Assembly (NCBI GenBank): GCA_910890315.1
Contig: CAJVGD010000002.1
Coordinates: 2,170,001-2,234,000 of the forward strand
DNA length: 64,000 nucleotides
Origin: Serendipita indica DSM 11827
Taxonomy: Eukaryota; Basidiomycota; Agaricomycetes; Sebacinales; Serendipitaceae
Reading direction: 5' to 3'
In this document: one piece after another, positions 35,419-48,570 of the stretch
Numbering within the stretch: the first letter of the stretch is position 1
Layout of the letters: every line of letters begins with the position of its first letter
Notes under the pieces: generated by a model
Databases searched by the model: none
What the model was told of the DNA's origin: nothing
The model's input: only the letters and a program-made list of their open reading frames with translations
Program-made: the position numbers and the translations under genes

Positions 35419-38400
35419 ATGGCTTCCAAGCACCATCACGGGCATCATACTGCACACGGAGATCACCATGGTCACACTCATCATGTAAACGGCGTCGCGA
35501 ACAAGAAGGCGACGATGACGGTCGACATCCCAAAGGCTGGGATATCAGAGACTGACGCGATTAGAACTCCAAAGACACCTCAGGATGAAGGGATTAGCTG
35601 GTTTGAGTCTTCCTCCGCCAGAAGAGAACCCGTTCAGGTATACGAGCTCGTTCTCGAAGCAGACGGTGGCCCAAACAAGAATCGCGCGGTATGTGCTTGG
35701 ATATAAGCGTAGATCGAACTTTGTGTTGATAAGTTGCACGCTAGTACACGCGTCTTCCGCCACCATCGTCGCCCTACATCCTCAGGCTCACGCTCGAAGC
35801 CGGCACCCCTGCATCCAAGAGTGGCGTCCTCAAGACAAACTTTCCTCTGTACGGTGGGAGCTTTGAACGCACCAAGTTTGTTGAGAAAACGTGGGTTTTT
35901 ATCTGATTTGGGGTTTGGCCGTGATTATTCATGAGCTTTTTAGTCTCCCCCACGACTTTTCCAAACCGATTCAGATCGACCTCCCTATTTCTTCGGCCGG
36001 TGTATTCGTCTACTGGATCGAGTACGATGGAAAGAATGGTGAACGTGTCAAGGGACGTGAGGGATACTTCAATATCGATCCTGTTCTCCGTGCACCCAAG
36101 CGAACTCCCATCCTCACCGCTGATGGCTGTCTCGAACGGCCTGGATCTGGCGGAGCAACCACCAAGGAGACGACTCACATTCCGCTCGACGGACTTTCCA
36201 TCCTCACCCTCGTGTCAAAGTGGATGGGCACACTCGAGGATTGGAGTTCGTTCTACAAAGAGGCCGCTCATCGTGGCTACAATATGATCCACTACACGCC
36301 ACTTCAACAACGCGGACAGTCGATGAGTCCATATTCCATCGCAGATCAAATGGCCTACGACCGCTCGCTTTTCCCTCCTTCATACGAAGGAAACAAAGAG
36401 CAGGGTACCCTTGAGGTTCTCAAAACCCTCAAGAAAGCAAGAGAGGAATATGGACTCATGAGCCTGACTGATGTCGTCCTCAATCACACGGCAGACAATA
36501 GCGACTGGCTTCAAGATCACCCAGAAGCTGGGTATAGTCCAATGAACACCCCCCATCTCACACCAGCACTCGAGATTGACGATGCTATGATCGAATTCTC
36601 TGGATCCTTAGAGGCAAATGACTTGCCTACGGTCATCAAATCTCAAGGCGACGTCGACATGCTCGTTGATGCTTTTGCGGATGTTCTCAATTCGCGAAAT
36701 CTATGGCAATACTACGTCATAGATGTGACCAAGGAGAAGAAGGCTGTCAGACACGTTCTCACGACCGGAACCATTCCACCTTGGGATGGACCAGATGTCA
36801 ATGGCAAGTCGGCGGTCGAGCTCGCGAAACTGTTGCGCAGCCTGGAGAAGATTGAGAACCTCGGAGCGTTTTCGTCTCGTTTCTGTGTGACCGTTCAACC
36901 CGAGTACGCAGCATCAATGCTCAAGGCGGCCTATCCGGAATGCGATACTGCCATGTGGGTCGAGACTTGGGGCAAGGTTTTGGATGTAGTCAACGTTCCA
37001 CTTTACGAAGAGTGGAAAGAGGACACTCGAGTCGCTCTCGATAATATCAAGAACCGCGTCAAGTACACACGACTTGACCCCAACGGGCCAACGTTGGGCC
37101 CCATTTCCGCAACGTAAGGTCGATTCGTCCCTAAATTGACCTCGGGCTGACTATCATAGTCTTCCTTTGGTTGAGACATATTTCACCCGCATCCCTCACA
37201 ATCCAAGGACTGCTAAACACGATCCTCGAGCGTTGTCCGTCGCCAATAATGGATGGATTTGGGATGCAAATCCATTGCAGAACTTTGCTCTTCGACCATC
37301 CAAGGCGTATCTACGTCGCGAGGTGATTGTCTGGGGTGACTGCGTCAAGCTGAATTACGGAAACGGCCCAGAGGACAATCCATGGCTCTGGAAGCACATG
37401 ACTGAGTATGTCACCTTGCTCGCCGGGATGTTTGATGGATTCCGCATGGATAACTGTCATTCGACGCCACTTCATGTTGGTGTAACGCTCCTTGATGCTG
37501 CACGAGTCGTCAACCCCGACCTGTACGTATGTGCAGAGTTATTCACGGGAAGCGAGGAGATGGATATCACTTTTGTGTCTCGCCTCGGTATCTCTTCGCT
37601 CATTCGTGAGGGATACAACGCTTGGGATCCCAAGGAGCTGTCGCGTCTACTCTATAGACACGGCGTTCGCAAGCCAATCGGTACGTATTTCGGGATTGAT
37701 TGAACTATATTGACACGTCATAGGATCTATGGATGGTGCTTGTATGACGAGTCCTGCCGAAATCCCCCCGCCTACTGGAAAAGGACCAAGCCATCCTGGT
37801 TTCGTGACACCGCTCCAGGGATCCGCACCTCATGCACTCTTCTATGACTTGACTCACGACAACGAATCTCCTCTTCACAAACGTTCTGCGGAGGATGCAC
37901 TCTCGACGGGAGCACTGGTTGCATTCTCTCATTGCGCAACGGGCTCAGTCAAAGGGTTTGACGACATTCATCCCAAGCTCTTGAATCTCGTTAATGAGAA
38001 TCGCATTTATGAGATCACCAATAAGGGTGGCATTGGCGAGGTAAAGCGTGTTTTGAACAATCTTCATACGGAAATGGCGCTTCAAGGGTTTGACGAGGCG
38101 CATGTGCACCAAGAGAATGATGTGAGCACTTTTAATCAAATTAATATCTCTGATTATATTCTAGTACATTGTCATCCATCGTGTCGAGCCCAAGACACAA
38201 CGAGGATATCTCATTGTTGTACACACTGCATTCCACAAGGGAAACAAGGACACCGGATATAGTGAGTACTATGTACCACCACCGACGTCGCTCAAACATC
38301 CCATAGTCACTCCGATTCGACTCAAACGTACCAAGGTCAAGTACATTATGGGTGCGACCTTGAACGTACACTCCTATGATGATGTGAAGGACGACAAGCT

Positions 38401-40889
38401 CATCAAGGGTTTGGACTCCACCCTCGAACTCCTTTCACCAGTGGAAGGGAGGGACGGTTCAGATGGTGACGGCCCATACCAGGAGATTTTCATTCCAGAA
38501 AAGTTCCCACCTGGAAGCGTCATGCTCTTCTCGACCCAGCTGGAAGGCCTGGATCCCCACATGGATATGCTTTGCAAAGAGGGCGTCGACGGTGCATTCT
38601 CCAACCTCACTCTCACCGACCTGAACGTGATTCTGTACCGCTGCGATGGCGAAGAACGGGATGCGACCGGTTCGTATATTTGTCTAGTTCTATGAGTACT
38701 GACCTTTAGATAGACGGGCAAATTGGCGCATATGAAGTCCCCGACCACGGGAAGCTTGTATATTGTGGGCTCCAAGGATGGATGGCTCCTCTCAAGCATA
38801 TCATGCAGTTCAACGATTTGGGTCACCCACTCTGTGGCCATCTCAGAAATGGAACGTGGGCTATGGACTACATTCACGAAAGATTGGAGAAGTAAGCTCA
38901 TACTTAGTGTGATTGAACTCTACTCATGCCATCTCAGACAAGTCCAAGCCCTTCCTAATCTCGCGGCTCCTGCCAAATGGCTGAAAGACAAGTTTGAACC
39001 AGTCAAGTCTAGGGTTCCAGCTTTCCTTCGACCCAAATACTTTGCAATCGTGGTCTCTGAAGCATACAAGGCAGCGAGGCGAGCTGTGATCGAACAGTCA
39101 TCCGATTTCGTTGCCAGTGGACACTCTTTTACTCAGGATCTTGCACTGTCGTCGGTGCAAATGTATGGCTTGGTCAAGTCGGCCTCACTCGATCCAGGAA
39201 AGGTCGTTCCTTGCCTGGCTGCAGGATTGCCGCATTTTACAAATGGATGGGCCAGGACTTGGGGAAGAGATGTCTTCATCTCACTCCGTGGACTATTTTT
39301 GACGACTGGAAATTATGCGGCTGCAAAGGAGCACATCCTCGCATTCTGTTCGACGCTCAAGCACGGACTCGTTCCAAATCTTCTTGACTCTGTACGCAAT
39401 CCTAGGTAAGCTTCTCGTCATGGTGGAGCGTAAGCTAATAATATCCCAGATACAACTCTCGTGATTCGCCTTGGTGGATGGTACAAAACATCCAGGACTA
39501 TACCCTCATGGCACCGGACGGTCTCTCCATCTTATCAGAACCCGTCAAGAGACGATTCCCTCAGGACGACACATGGGTTCCTTGGGACGATCCAGTCGCA
39601 TACTCGTACTCCAACACTGTCGCAGAGATTATTCAAGAGCTCCTTCAGCGACATGCCAGTGGTATCTCATTCCGAGAGCACAATGCGGGGCCCAATCTAG
39701 ATATGCAAATGAAAGACGAGGGTTTCCAGATTGATATTCAGGTCGACTGGAAGACTGGTCTTATTCATGGAGGCAGCGCTCATAACTGTGGAACCTGGAT
39801 GGACAAGATGGGTGAATCTGTGCGTATCATGGTGCAATTTGAGCCATAATCTGACAATGTGGTAGACAAAGGCGGGTACGAAGGGCGTGCCGGGGACACC
39901 TCGTGATGGTGCACCAGTCGAAATTACCGGGCTGCTCAAGAGTACACTGCGCTGGTTATCTGAACTTTCCAACTCTGGCAAATTCCCATTCAAGGGTGTG
40001 GAAGCGACAAGTAAGTGTCTACTCGGCGCATTTGCACAAGCTCACGGACCTCAGTCGACGGCACCTGTCGCCTGGTCACATACCAGGAATGGAGCGACCT
40101 GATCCAGGCGTCTTTCGAACAGAACTATTACGTGCCACTAGGTCAGTGATTAGGCAACGTCTTCGATACTGCTTACCGACACGTCGAGTAGATCCATCAG
40201 AAGACGCTGCTTACAATGTCAATCCGGCCATAATTAACCGTCGAGGTATCTACAAGGACGTCTACGGCTCGGGTGTGGGACGTGAATGGTCAGACTACCA
40301 GCTTCGATGCAACTTCCCTATTGCAATGGTGGTGGCCCCCGAACTTTTCGACGTCAAGCATGCGCTCGAGGCGTTGCACGTTGCAGACTTGGCCTTGAGA
40401 GCGCCACTTGGTATGAAGACGTTGGATCCAGCTGATCTGCAATACCGTGGCAATTACGACAATTCAAATGACTCTGACGACCCGCATATTGCTAAAGGTT
40501 TGAACTACCATCAGGTATGAATGCGGCCTCTCGATACTAGGATAGCTCCTGAGCTTGCTTCCAGGGACCGGAATGGGGATGGCCTCTGGGATATTTCCTG
40601 CGTGCTTATCTCTTCTTTGAAAAGGCATCCGGTGCAGTAAGTATGCAACGCTGTGTGATGAAGTTTCTGATATGGTCTCTAGCATTTGGATGACACTATC
40701 CACCGCCTCCTGAGCGCGCTGTTGCCCTCGCGTCGTCACATCCAAGAGGATCCATGGGCCGGACTCCCCGAGCTCACAAATGAGAATGGGGCCTATTGCC
40801 ACGACTCTTGTCGCACACAGGCCTGGAGCAATAGCACGCTTCTCGACTTTTTGCACGACGTTCACCATCTCAGCACCAAGACCCAATAG
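35419..40889 (+). CDS. GDB1: Glycogen debranching enzyme
   Basis: Bifunctional 4-alpha-glucanotransferase and amylo-alpha-1,6-glucosidase that removes glycogen branch points in the cytosol. A multi-exon gene with introns of about 50 bp. The transferase half shows [40 protein letters not shown] and the catalytic-Asp motif [15 protein letters not shown], followed by [13 protein letters not shown]. The glucosidase half shows [59 protein letters not shown] and [19 protein letters not shown], ending near [11 protein letters not shown]. The protein starts [20 protein letters not shown]: 11 of residues 5-22 are His, which is not part of the usual enzyme. Signature motifs in both halves are intact. 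Ends at TAG 40889, 58 bp from the convergent glycosyltransferase stop. Confidence 0.93.
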
Positions 40890-40947
40890 ATCTCGTACAT
40901 TCATGTCATTGCGTCCTCTGCGGATGGAGTCATGTATTTCTTGTTAT

Positions 40948-43305
40948 TCATCGTTCGAACATAGACGGTTCTACAGTGTTATAGGAAGATATGCACCAGA
41001 GCTCAGCGATATCATGTCGTATAGGCGTCCAGTCACGTTGACATATCTCTGAATATTTGCCGACCCCAAGACTTCGCAACTCTTGGATGGAGGTCAAGTT
41101 GCCAAAGAAGTCGACAACAGGAAGTGAATCAAGTGGTGGCAATTCATGGCTGGGGAGTTGTTCGAGGAGTGTGCGGCCTTCCTCTAGTGACATGAGAGGC
41201 ACCACAAACAGAGCCTTCTTCCTTGCCTTTGCAGAGGCGTCGGCGACATGCGATCCAATCTCCAAATGATTGGTTGAAAACGAAACGAAATCGTCGTAGT
41301 TGGGATAGAGCATGACTAGACCTCGAATCCAGACCATTTCAATGAAAAAGCGCTTCCAACTCTTCTTCCAGCGATTTGAACGGATGTTTGGAACAATGAT
41401 TGCGTCCAAGGGAACAAATTGCTCCGAGAGTCGAAGTACCAGGTAGTCGTGAAACTCTCTCCATACTTCTGGAAAGTAAACAGCACCCCAGGAGCAAGGC
41501 GTTGACGAGAGGTAAGGTGATTGAGGAAGGGCTAGATCTTCTTCGCGGAAAAGTGATTGAGCGGACCATGGTATTCTCCCCTTTGGTCTTAATTCAATGT
41601 TCTTTGGAGAATATAGGCTAATTCCATAGAGAGACGGTCGAGTCTCGGCCTCAGAGCCGTAGCTATAGGGCGTTGAATATATCATTCGAGAGAACTTGGG
41701 GCTTACCGGTACCGCAAAAGTGACATTTTAATCCATGCGAAGTACAGAGGAGATACTTCGACGTCGTCTTCTAGTATGAGTCCATAACTATGGTCACTCG
41801 ATGGGTACCAAGACTATAGAGTCAACAACGTTGTGGATTCTTTATCTCGACTCTTACCTCAACAATCGCTGGAATCAATCCCCCCATTACTACCCGATGT
41901 CGAACATGCACTCTTCCATGACCCCAGGTGAAGTTTTGTACAATGTGACGAGTATCCGGGTCTGCCGTGAGCTCCATGCAAATAGTGAGCGGAATTGTAT
42001 TGTGCCCAAAGTAGAGCGCAGAGTTCAAGGAGGCGAGGAGTCGACTGAGCGATCGCGGCCGAGTGTTGGTAATGACAGTTATTTCTAGATTAGGCTGATG
42101 CCAAGCTACCACTCTGTGAGCCATATAACAGGGTGCGGGTAGTTAGGCTCACCCTTCCACTCATTCAGGGAGAGCGTTGCCATCCAAGCACAGTGTTGTA
42201 AGTCTTGCTCGTCTAGATGAACGAAAACAGTATCTTCGTAACCATACCTCCGACTCTTTGAGGCGAAACCCAGTGGAGGAAAGCGATTCGAGAGTATGAG
42301 AACCACGTCAAACTGGGTCCAGCGGCGATTCCACTCTTGGGATTCACGCTGGTATCGAATGTAGCAGGTTTGAGTTGGGAAGACTTCGTCTTCGGCGAGA
42401 CTATAGGCAACGTCCTCGGCAAGTGTTGCCACTAGTTGATGTCCTCGAGCTGCCAAGTCGCAATAGGTGGTTTGGAACAATTCAAGTTGTAGAGTGCTCC
42501 CGAATGAAATTCCGAATTTGATTCTCTCCCGATCTGAAGCATAGATTGGCAAATTTGAAAGAGGGATCCTCTTGTCGCAAACTTCGTCATCCACCAACAA
42601 TGCAAATCCACCCGCATTTAGATTCGATTCCTGGGATATGCGTCCTGAAAGCGATACCCAGACTGATGGGCTCCTTCCGAGTCCGTTGAGCGATGCATAC
42701 GCACTTGCACGAGAGATTAGCATGGGAGGGTACAGCATGTCTACAAGGTTTGATTTTGGCGCTATGTTGCCGACCCCTTCATAGACATCGTAGCCACATG
42801 GTCCGACTGGCACGGGGATAGCTTCAATTTGCTCGATTGCCTGTCGTATCCAGGTATCTGACAGTGGAACAACAGGAAATGTGGAGTCCAAAATAAGGAC
42901 AAAGGTTGTACTGGCACTCGCAGCGGCCTCGAGAAGGAAGAAATCCAACGGGAGGTGACCGTCTATTCTTCGAATGTCGAGTCGGACGTGCAGGGCACCT
43001 TCCATTTGTTGCTGAATGAGCAAGAACGCACCCTCTTGGTCCTGGTTGCAGACCAGGTGTATGTATTTTGTAGTCTCAGGCAGGACTTGCCCGATTGCCA
43101 GGAGAAGGTGTATGTCACACGGTGCTACAATGGACAGACTTGCTGGTTCCGATGAATTTGTGCTCTGAAAAGGATCGTGGGAGCGCGCTTGGTTCGAAAT
43201 TGTTGAGATGACGCCTCGCCGTGGCCCGGTCTTTCTCAATATGAACCCTGAAATGAGGCAAACAAGTGAGACCAGAATAACCCGTTTAAATGTTCTTAGC
43301 ATCAT
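40948..43305 (-). CDS. Type II membrane glycosyltransferase (GT2-like)
   Basis: An N-terminal anchor (FKRVILVSLVCLISGFIL, residues 6-23) with short basic flanks suggests a Golgi type II protein. The lumenal N-terminal half is of unknown fold (PCDIHLLLAIGQVLPET, TFVLILDSTFPVVPLSD). After an intron (42152-42112, GTGAGC...CAGAG) it reads WHQPNLEITVITNTRPRSL and LLASLNSALYFGHNTIPLTI, a GT-A nucleotide-sugar-binding entry. The next exons carry SWYPSSDHSYGLILEDDVEV (EDD as the DxD-type metal site) and SPLYFAWIKMSLLRYR, then PSLYGISLYSPKNIEL and a C-terminal domain ending TVEPSMFER. Related plant and fungal proteins are annotated only as GT2-like; donor and acceptor are unknown. Met 43302 is an equally good start. 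The gene appears intact. Confidence 0.75.
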
Positions 43306-43377
43306 CGCTTTGACGGCAGAAGTCCGACAGTGCCGGCTCCGAGTTGAGAGGCAACTTTGTCCCCAACCGCGACCATG

Positions 43378-46300
43378 TCAAGTAAAGTGAGCCCAGCCGG
43401 TAATAGTTCTGGTACAGCTGCAACGCCTCCAGACGATCATGGACCGGGAAAAGCGAAAAAGGGGCCTATAAGCTGCGCCGAGTGCAAGTCTTCGATCGAC
43501 GCGTCAAGGGTTCCATTCTAACCCTTGGACAGGTAGAAGATTAAAGGTCAAGTGCGACCTACCAAAGCTCAAGTCTGGACCATGTTCTAGTTGCAATAAA
43601 CGTGGTACGTCGAGGATGTGTACGCGTACATACTTGCCAAATTCAGATGTCCGAAGGTTGCGGTGAACTTTGCCCGGACGGTAGCTTACGTAGCGGTCGC
43701 GGTACAAGATACATTCTTTCTGGGACAGAGGGTATGCTTTCTGCCATCTGCACGTCTAGAAGAGAAACCCCATCTTTACGTTTAACAGAACTTCATAAGC
43801 AAATAGAGGAACTGCGGTCTCAAGTACGGGAGTTAGAGGAAGCTCTATCCTCGTCTCAAGCCGGCAGCTCCTCACGTCAACCTTCAAAATTTCAGAACGA
43901 ATCGAACAGAGGACAAACCGCCACTCATGGTGCGCTTCCCGAGTTTGATGCCCTTATGGTGTCGCGAACGGGTCGTCTTCAGTCTGTACTGATATTTAAT
44001 ACTGAATACGGGTGCTAATTATCTTCAGGTGGCTGGGCACGGTTAGTACAATTTTCAGTGATGTTGCAAATGACCAACAAGATTAGACAGCACTATCCGA
44101 GTGGTTTATACAACCCAAGGTGTCGTCTACGATAAAATTTAATCTTCTTACATAACACAGGGAAGTAGGATGTGGACCCTTGGCGACCTCCAGAACCCTT
44201 AATGCCGCCAGTACCTCAAGGGGCGTCAACAGACCACGTAATATTCTCCGCCGATACAGTCACGCGAAGTCAAGTTGAAGACTATCGCCAAGTAGCGATA
44301 ATGGCACTGCCAGATACCCAAACATTGGACCGGATTATTGGACTGTACTACGAACAGATAGTGAGAACAGCTTTCACTTACTTACCGAACTAACCGGTTT
44401 CCAGGCCTGGTTGTAAGACACCTATATTAGGTTCTTGATTTTGGCTCACGCCAGACTAGTTACAATCCATTACCTCGTGGAAGACTCATGCAACTTGTGA
44501 ATCGCCTCTACTCTGGACCCGAAATCCAGATAGAATCACACGAGCTGTCCTGCGTTCATACCATCCTGGCGCTGGGCCATCTTATGGACCCCACAAAGCC
44601 TGCCGACAGCAATCCTCAAATTCAACATCATGCAAAGCTGGGAAGGATGTGCTTATACCTGGAATGCATCTTTGCGCAGACCACTGTTGCGACAATAGAA
44701 GCGCATCTACTTCGACTAATGTTCCTTCTGTTTGACAAGGACCAAACCGCGCCTATGAAGGTCTATGGTCAATTAGGACTCGTCTGGCGCCTGATGATCA
44801 GCATGGGAATGCGTAAGCACCCGTTATTCTAGTTTGGAATGCACTTACTCTCGGAAGATCGCGACCCAGCGCGGTGGAATTTCGTTTCAGAGGAATGTGA
44901 GAGGCGGCGTCAGGTTTTCTGGGAATTCGTCGCCTTTGATACCTGGCAGGTAAATATTTTAATAGCTATTTTGCTGTATCTCATCTCTTTGCAGTGTTTG
45001 AGGTGACGACCCTGGCTTGCTTGCCAGGGATGGTACTCACTCGTTACTAGCTGGGGTAGACCTTCTACAATTGACACTAAATCGTTTGACTGCGAGTAGG
45101 TCTCGAAGTCTAGATAATTGTTTGTCTAACCGACCGACCACAGGCTGCCCTGGGGTGAAGGCGAGCATTTGGATGACGAGGATAAAAACTGTGGGTCCTA
45201 CATGTGACGAGCTACCCTAACCGTTTCTTCAGTTCATCGATGGAAGTTCATTTACATCAGAGACATTCTACGAGATGTCCTGGCACTGCACACCATGTGT
45301 GGAATCGGCCCGACAATCAATGAAGCAATGAAGCTCGACATGCGCATACGCGAATATAAGCTCTTTGATGTTGGGGCAGTCATGCAGGGAAATGCCTCTG
45401 TACCTTCCATTTACCAGCAGAACATTATGTTCTGCATCAAAGAAAGCACTCTTTGCTTCCTCCACAGGTCTGTCGCATGTATTATTTACCACCTGACTAT
45501 GCTGATCCTTTGAAGGCCATTCTTCGTCAGCGCACTGAATGAAGGTCTACCTGACCCTCTCCGCTCGCGGTTTGCAGGCTCTTGCCTGGCAATGTGAGTC
45601 GTACAGCTCTCAATAATGGAGCTAAGTTGCTTTCAGTCATGCAAGCGCCAGCGCGCTCCTTGGCCGTGCTCCCTTCATGCTCGACTTTCAAGTACAGACC
45701 CCGCGTTTCTTCATATGGTAAGTAGTTTCGGCTCGTAGAGTATCAACTCAAATCTCCTCAGGTGGAGTCAAGCGTTTAGTGCGATGGTTCGTCAGCGTAG
45801 CTCTGCTCAGTGCTAAGGCGACTGACAATCACCAGGTGGCCCTCGGCGCGTTGGTCATCAAATCGCCAGGATCCGCACTTGCAGCTTCTGCTTTGACAGA
45901 AATCCAGATGGCGGCTCAGGTGTGTTTGAGGTCTGCTCGGAATAAAACTGACCAACAAGGCAGACGTTCGAAAGGGCTACAGGGGGGTTCCGTGCAGGCA
46001 GACTTTTGGTAGGTGGCTTCCTCTCATATCACACGACCCTAAACCTCCGTAGCCATATGTCAGGAATCTACGCGAGCGAGCACAGAGGATGTACGACAGC
46101 TTTCATTCAGGACAGCCTCTCATTAGTCAACAACAAGACGACGACGCTCTTCCTGGCATTAATTCGGCCTCGACCGTGATCACGAATGCCATATTCCCCA
46201 AGTCCAGTGATCATTGTTCGTTGACAGGAACGTTCTCGATGGTGCCTCACCCCGACATAGCCCAGTCTAAAGCGAACGCGGTGGACACGCTGGTTGATGA

Positions 46301-46541
46301 TTATCTTCGTACTCTACAGTCGGAGTTGGATCACCTTGCGCAACAGCGTGGGATTGCGCCAAATCAACCATCAAACGAATTCGGCGGCGTCGATAACAAC
46401 CACACCTGGCAAAACACGGCATTCGTACCTTCAGATTCTCTTCTTTCGTCGGGCTTGCCTCAATTTCCTGATTCGCAACTACAGCCTGACTTCGATCCTG
46501 CCATTTGGACGGATTTTATGGCTAGTTTTGGAAGCTCGTAG
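43378..46541 (+). CDS. Zn2Cys6 transcription factor with Fungal_trans domain (copy B)
   Basis: Starts MSSKVSPAGNSSGTAATPPD 72 bp from the divergent glycosyltransferase. The zinc cluster is assembled across two introns: GPISCAECK, then RLKVKCDLPKLKSGPCSSC and NKRG/CGELCPDGSLRSGRGTR, giving all six cysteines in phase. A heptad helix follows (LHKQIEELRSQVRELEEAL). The regulatory domain includes TQTLDRIIGLYYEQI, RLMQLVNRLYSGPEIQI, HELSCVHTILALGHLMD, RRQVFWEFVAFDTWQ and, after a 48-bp intron, CLSWGRPSTIDTKSFDCELP, then WKFIYIRDILRDVLALHT. Near the end VALGALVIKSPGSALAASAL matches the same block in the factor at 29.6-32.3 kb. The C-terminus is polar and probably activating. Junctions I checked all restore phase, so this copy looks functional. 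Confidence 0.8.
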
Positions 46542-46592
46542 CTTGTACTTGATGTATATTCACGTTTATGTCGTAAGCCATTGATTACACGA

Positions 46593-47121
46593 TCATAGGT
46601 AGTACTCTGGCTTCTTCGCGTTTACACCATACTCAGCCAGAGCTGCTGTCAGGTCTTCCATCGTAAGAACAGTCTTGATCTAGATCGTGTCAATACAACC
46701 GCCAACGTCGCAGGGAAGTCATACCTTGGTGGCTGCGCCTCCTGCTTTGCTACGGCCTCCTCCAGAGCGAATTCTCGCATGAGAATATGCATCTGCTGCT
46801 ATATCCGACAAGAACTTTTGTGCAGCGAGGGCAAGCAGTCTCTTCCTGCGACTTGTGAGTCTGTCATCAGCAAACGAGACCACGGGGCACGTACAACCGC
46901 TCGTCTTCACAGTCAAACCCAACCCGCTGAAGGTAGTAGTCTGTTACTTCTGTTGGAATCTATTTAAGGGTGAATAACCTCCGCCGTGTCCAGATTGTTG
47001 GCATTACCAACGGCTTGAAGTCGTCCAACATGAGCAAAAATTCTGCGAGAGTACGGTCCTTTCTTGCAGCAGTGTCCATGGCATCTCTGCTGGTCTCTGG
47101 TGCCGACTCGGACGCGGACAT
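46593..47121 (-). CDS. TAF10: TFIID/SAGA subunit TAF10
   Basis: Histone-fold subunit shared by TFIID and SAGA. Exon 1 begins MSASESAPETSRDAMDTAAR and gives RTLAEFLLMLDDFKPL. Next is IPTEVTDYYLQRVGFDCEDE, then RRKRLLALAAQKFLSDIAAD and AYSHARIRSGGGRSKAGG, then KTVLTMEDLTAALAEYGVNA followed by KKPEYYL and the TGA at 46595-46593. The order and motifs (IPxxVTxYYLxRxGF, AAQKFxSDIAxDA, LTMEDLxxALxEYG) match TAF10 along its whole conserved length. The three introns start GTAATG, GTTGTA and GTATGA. The N-terminal extension is only about 25 residues, shorter than in many fungi. Shares a very short divergent promoter with RPF1. Confidence 0.92.
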
Positions 47122-47190
47122 TGTCGAAGTCGAGGTCAAAAGCCTGTTTGCACACTTCTTGTTCTATCGCCACAACAGTGGCTTTGTCCC
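47122..47190. promoter_or_regulatory. 69-bp divergent promoter TAF10/RPF1
   Basis: Start codons of TAF10 (47121, minus) and RPF1 (47191, plus) are separated by only 69 bp. Any core promoter must be shared or overlap the coding exons. No TATA box is visible. Confidence 0.6.
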
Positions 47191-48494
47191 ATGGCTCCAA
47201 GCCGCTTCAATCCATCGCAGATCAAGAACAAAATAAAACGAGATGAGATTCATAGAGCCGCAAAGAGGGAAAAGAAGCAGGCAAAGTTGAAGAGGCGACT
47301 TTTGCAGGCTGAGAAGGAGCGAAGTGATCCTGAGGCGAAAAAGGTATGCATTAGAGTCGTTTGATTACTTGTTCTGCTCACGTTTTGTTAAGGAACGGTT
47401 GGCTGCGAATGTCCCAAAGACGCAGGACAATATGCGCGAATACGACCCCTCCATGCTCACTGTCAACCCGACGACACAGAACACTACCGAAGACGCAGGA
47501 CACAATGTTGATCCCAACCAAGAAGCGAACCTTGACATGGACAACGATCCGTTTGCTTCGTACTTTGACTCCGACGCCGATCCCTCCATTCCACCAAAAG
47601 TGTTGATAACTACGAGCCCAAAAGCGACAAGAACGACATACGACTTTTGCGATGAGCTCGTAGGAATCTTTCCCGGCGCAGAGTTTATAAGACGGAAAAA
47701 GGGGAAAGGGTTTGAGATTGGCGTTATCGCTGGATGGGCCGCTGGGAGAGGATACGGAGCAATGATTGTGGTCAACGAAGATATGAAGAAACCGAGTACG
47801 TCCATGACTCTCTTTACAGCGCTTTCTGACGGTGGGTAGACGGCATCACTCTTATTCATTTACCTCATGGGCCGACGGCTTATTTCAAGCTCACTTCCGT
47901 GCAATTGACAAAACAAATCTTTGTGAGCAATTTATATGTGTCCACATGCTGTACTAAGCATTGTAGGGACATGCCAGAGCGACCCCTCACAATCCAGAGT
48001 TGATCCTGAACAACTTCTCAACACGCCTTGGACACGCAGTAGGAAGGATGTTCCAAACACTATTTCCAAGACTACCAGAATTCGAGGGCCGGCAGGTTGT
48101 GACCCTTCACAATCAGCGGGACTTTCTCTTCTTTCGACGCCACAGGTGAGCCAGCAAACTACTGGTGTCATGAAATAACACCCTTCAGATATGCTTTCCG
48201 CTCTCCTGAAAAAGCAGCTCTACAAGAGATTGGTCCACGCTTTACACTAAAGTTGCGGTGGCTGAAGAAGGGCCTACCTGCAGTGCAAAACCTGGGTGCA
48301 CCACCCCCGAAACTACAAATTGCAGACGAAGAAGAGGAGAATACAAAGTTGGGATCGAATCCTATTAACGCGCCTGCGACGGATGAGTATGAATGGCAGT
48401 GGCGGGTGAGTTTGCGTGTCTGTCGCCATTCTCTCACTCACTGCGTTGTTCTCAGCCTGAATTGGAGGTTACGAGACGGACATTTTTCCTTTGA
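47191..48494 (+). CDS. RPF1: Ribosome production factor 1 (Brix domain, 60S assembly)
   Basis: Nucleolar Brix-domain protein needed for 27S pre-rRNA processing and 60S assembly. Starts [19 protein letters not shown] with a Lys/Arg-rich N-terminus ([12 protein letters not shown]). The Brix core reads [40 protein letters not shown] and [13 protein letters not shown]. It continues [79 protein letters not shown] and [10 protein letters not shown]. After a last intron (GTGAGT...TCTCAG) the protein ends [12 protein letters not shown]. Length and motifs agree with yeast Rpf1. Introns are about 50 bp and all junctions restore the conserved text. Confidence 0.92.
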
Positions 48495-48570
48495 TACTAA
48501 TGATGTACTTGTGACCAATTGCCATAAGCCAGTTGAACTGCGTATTGCTGCGTCCCTGACTCTTTTGGAC

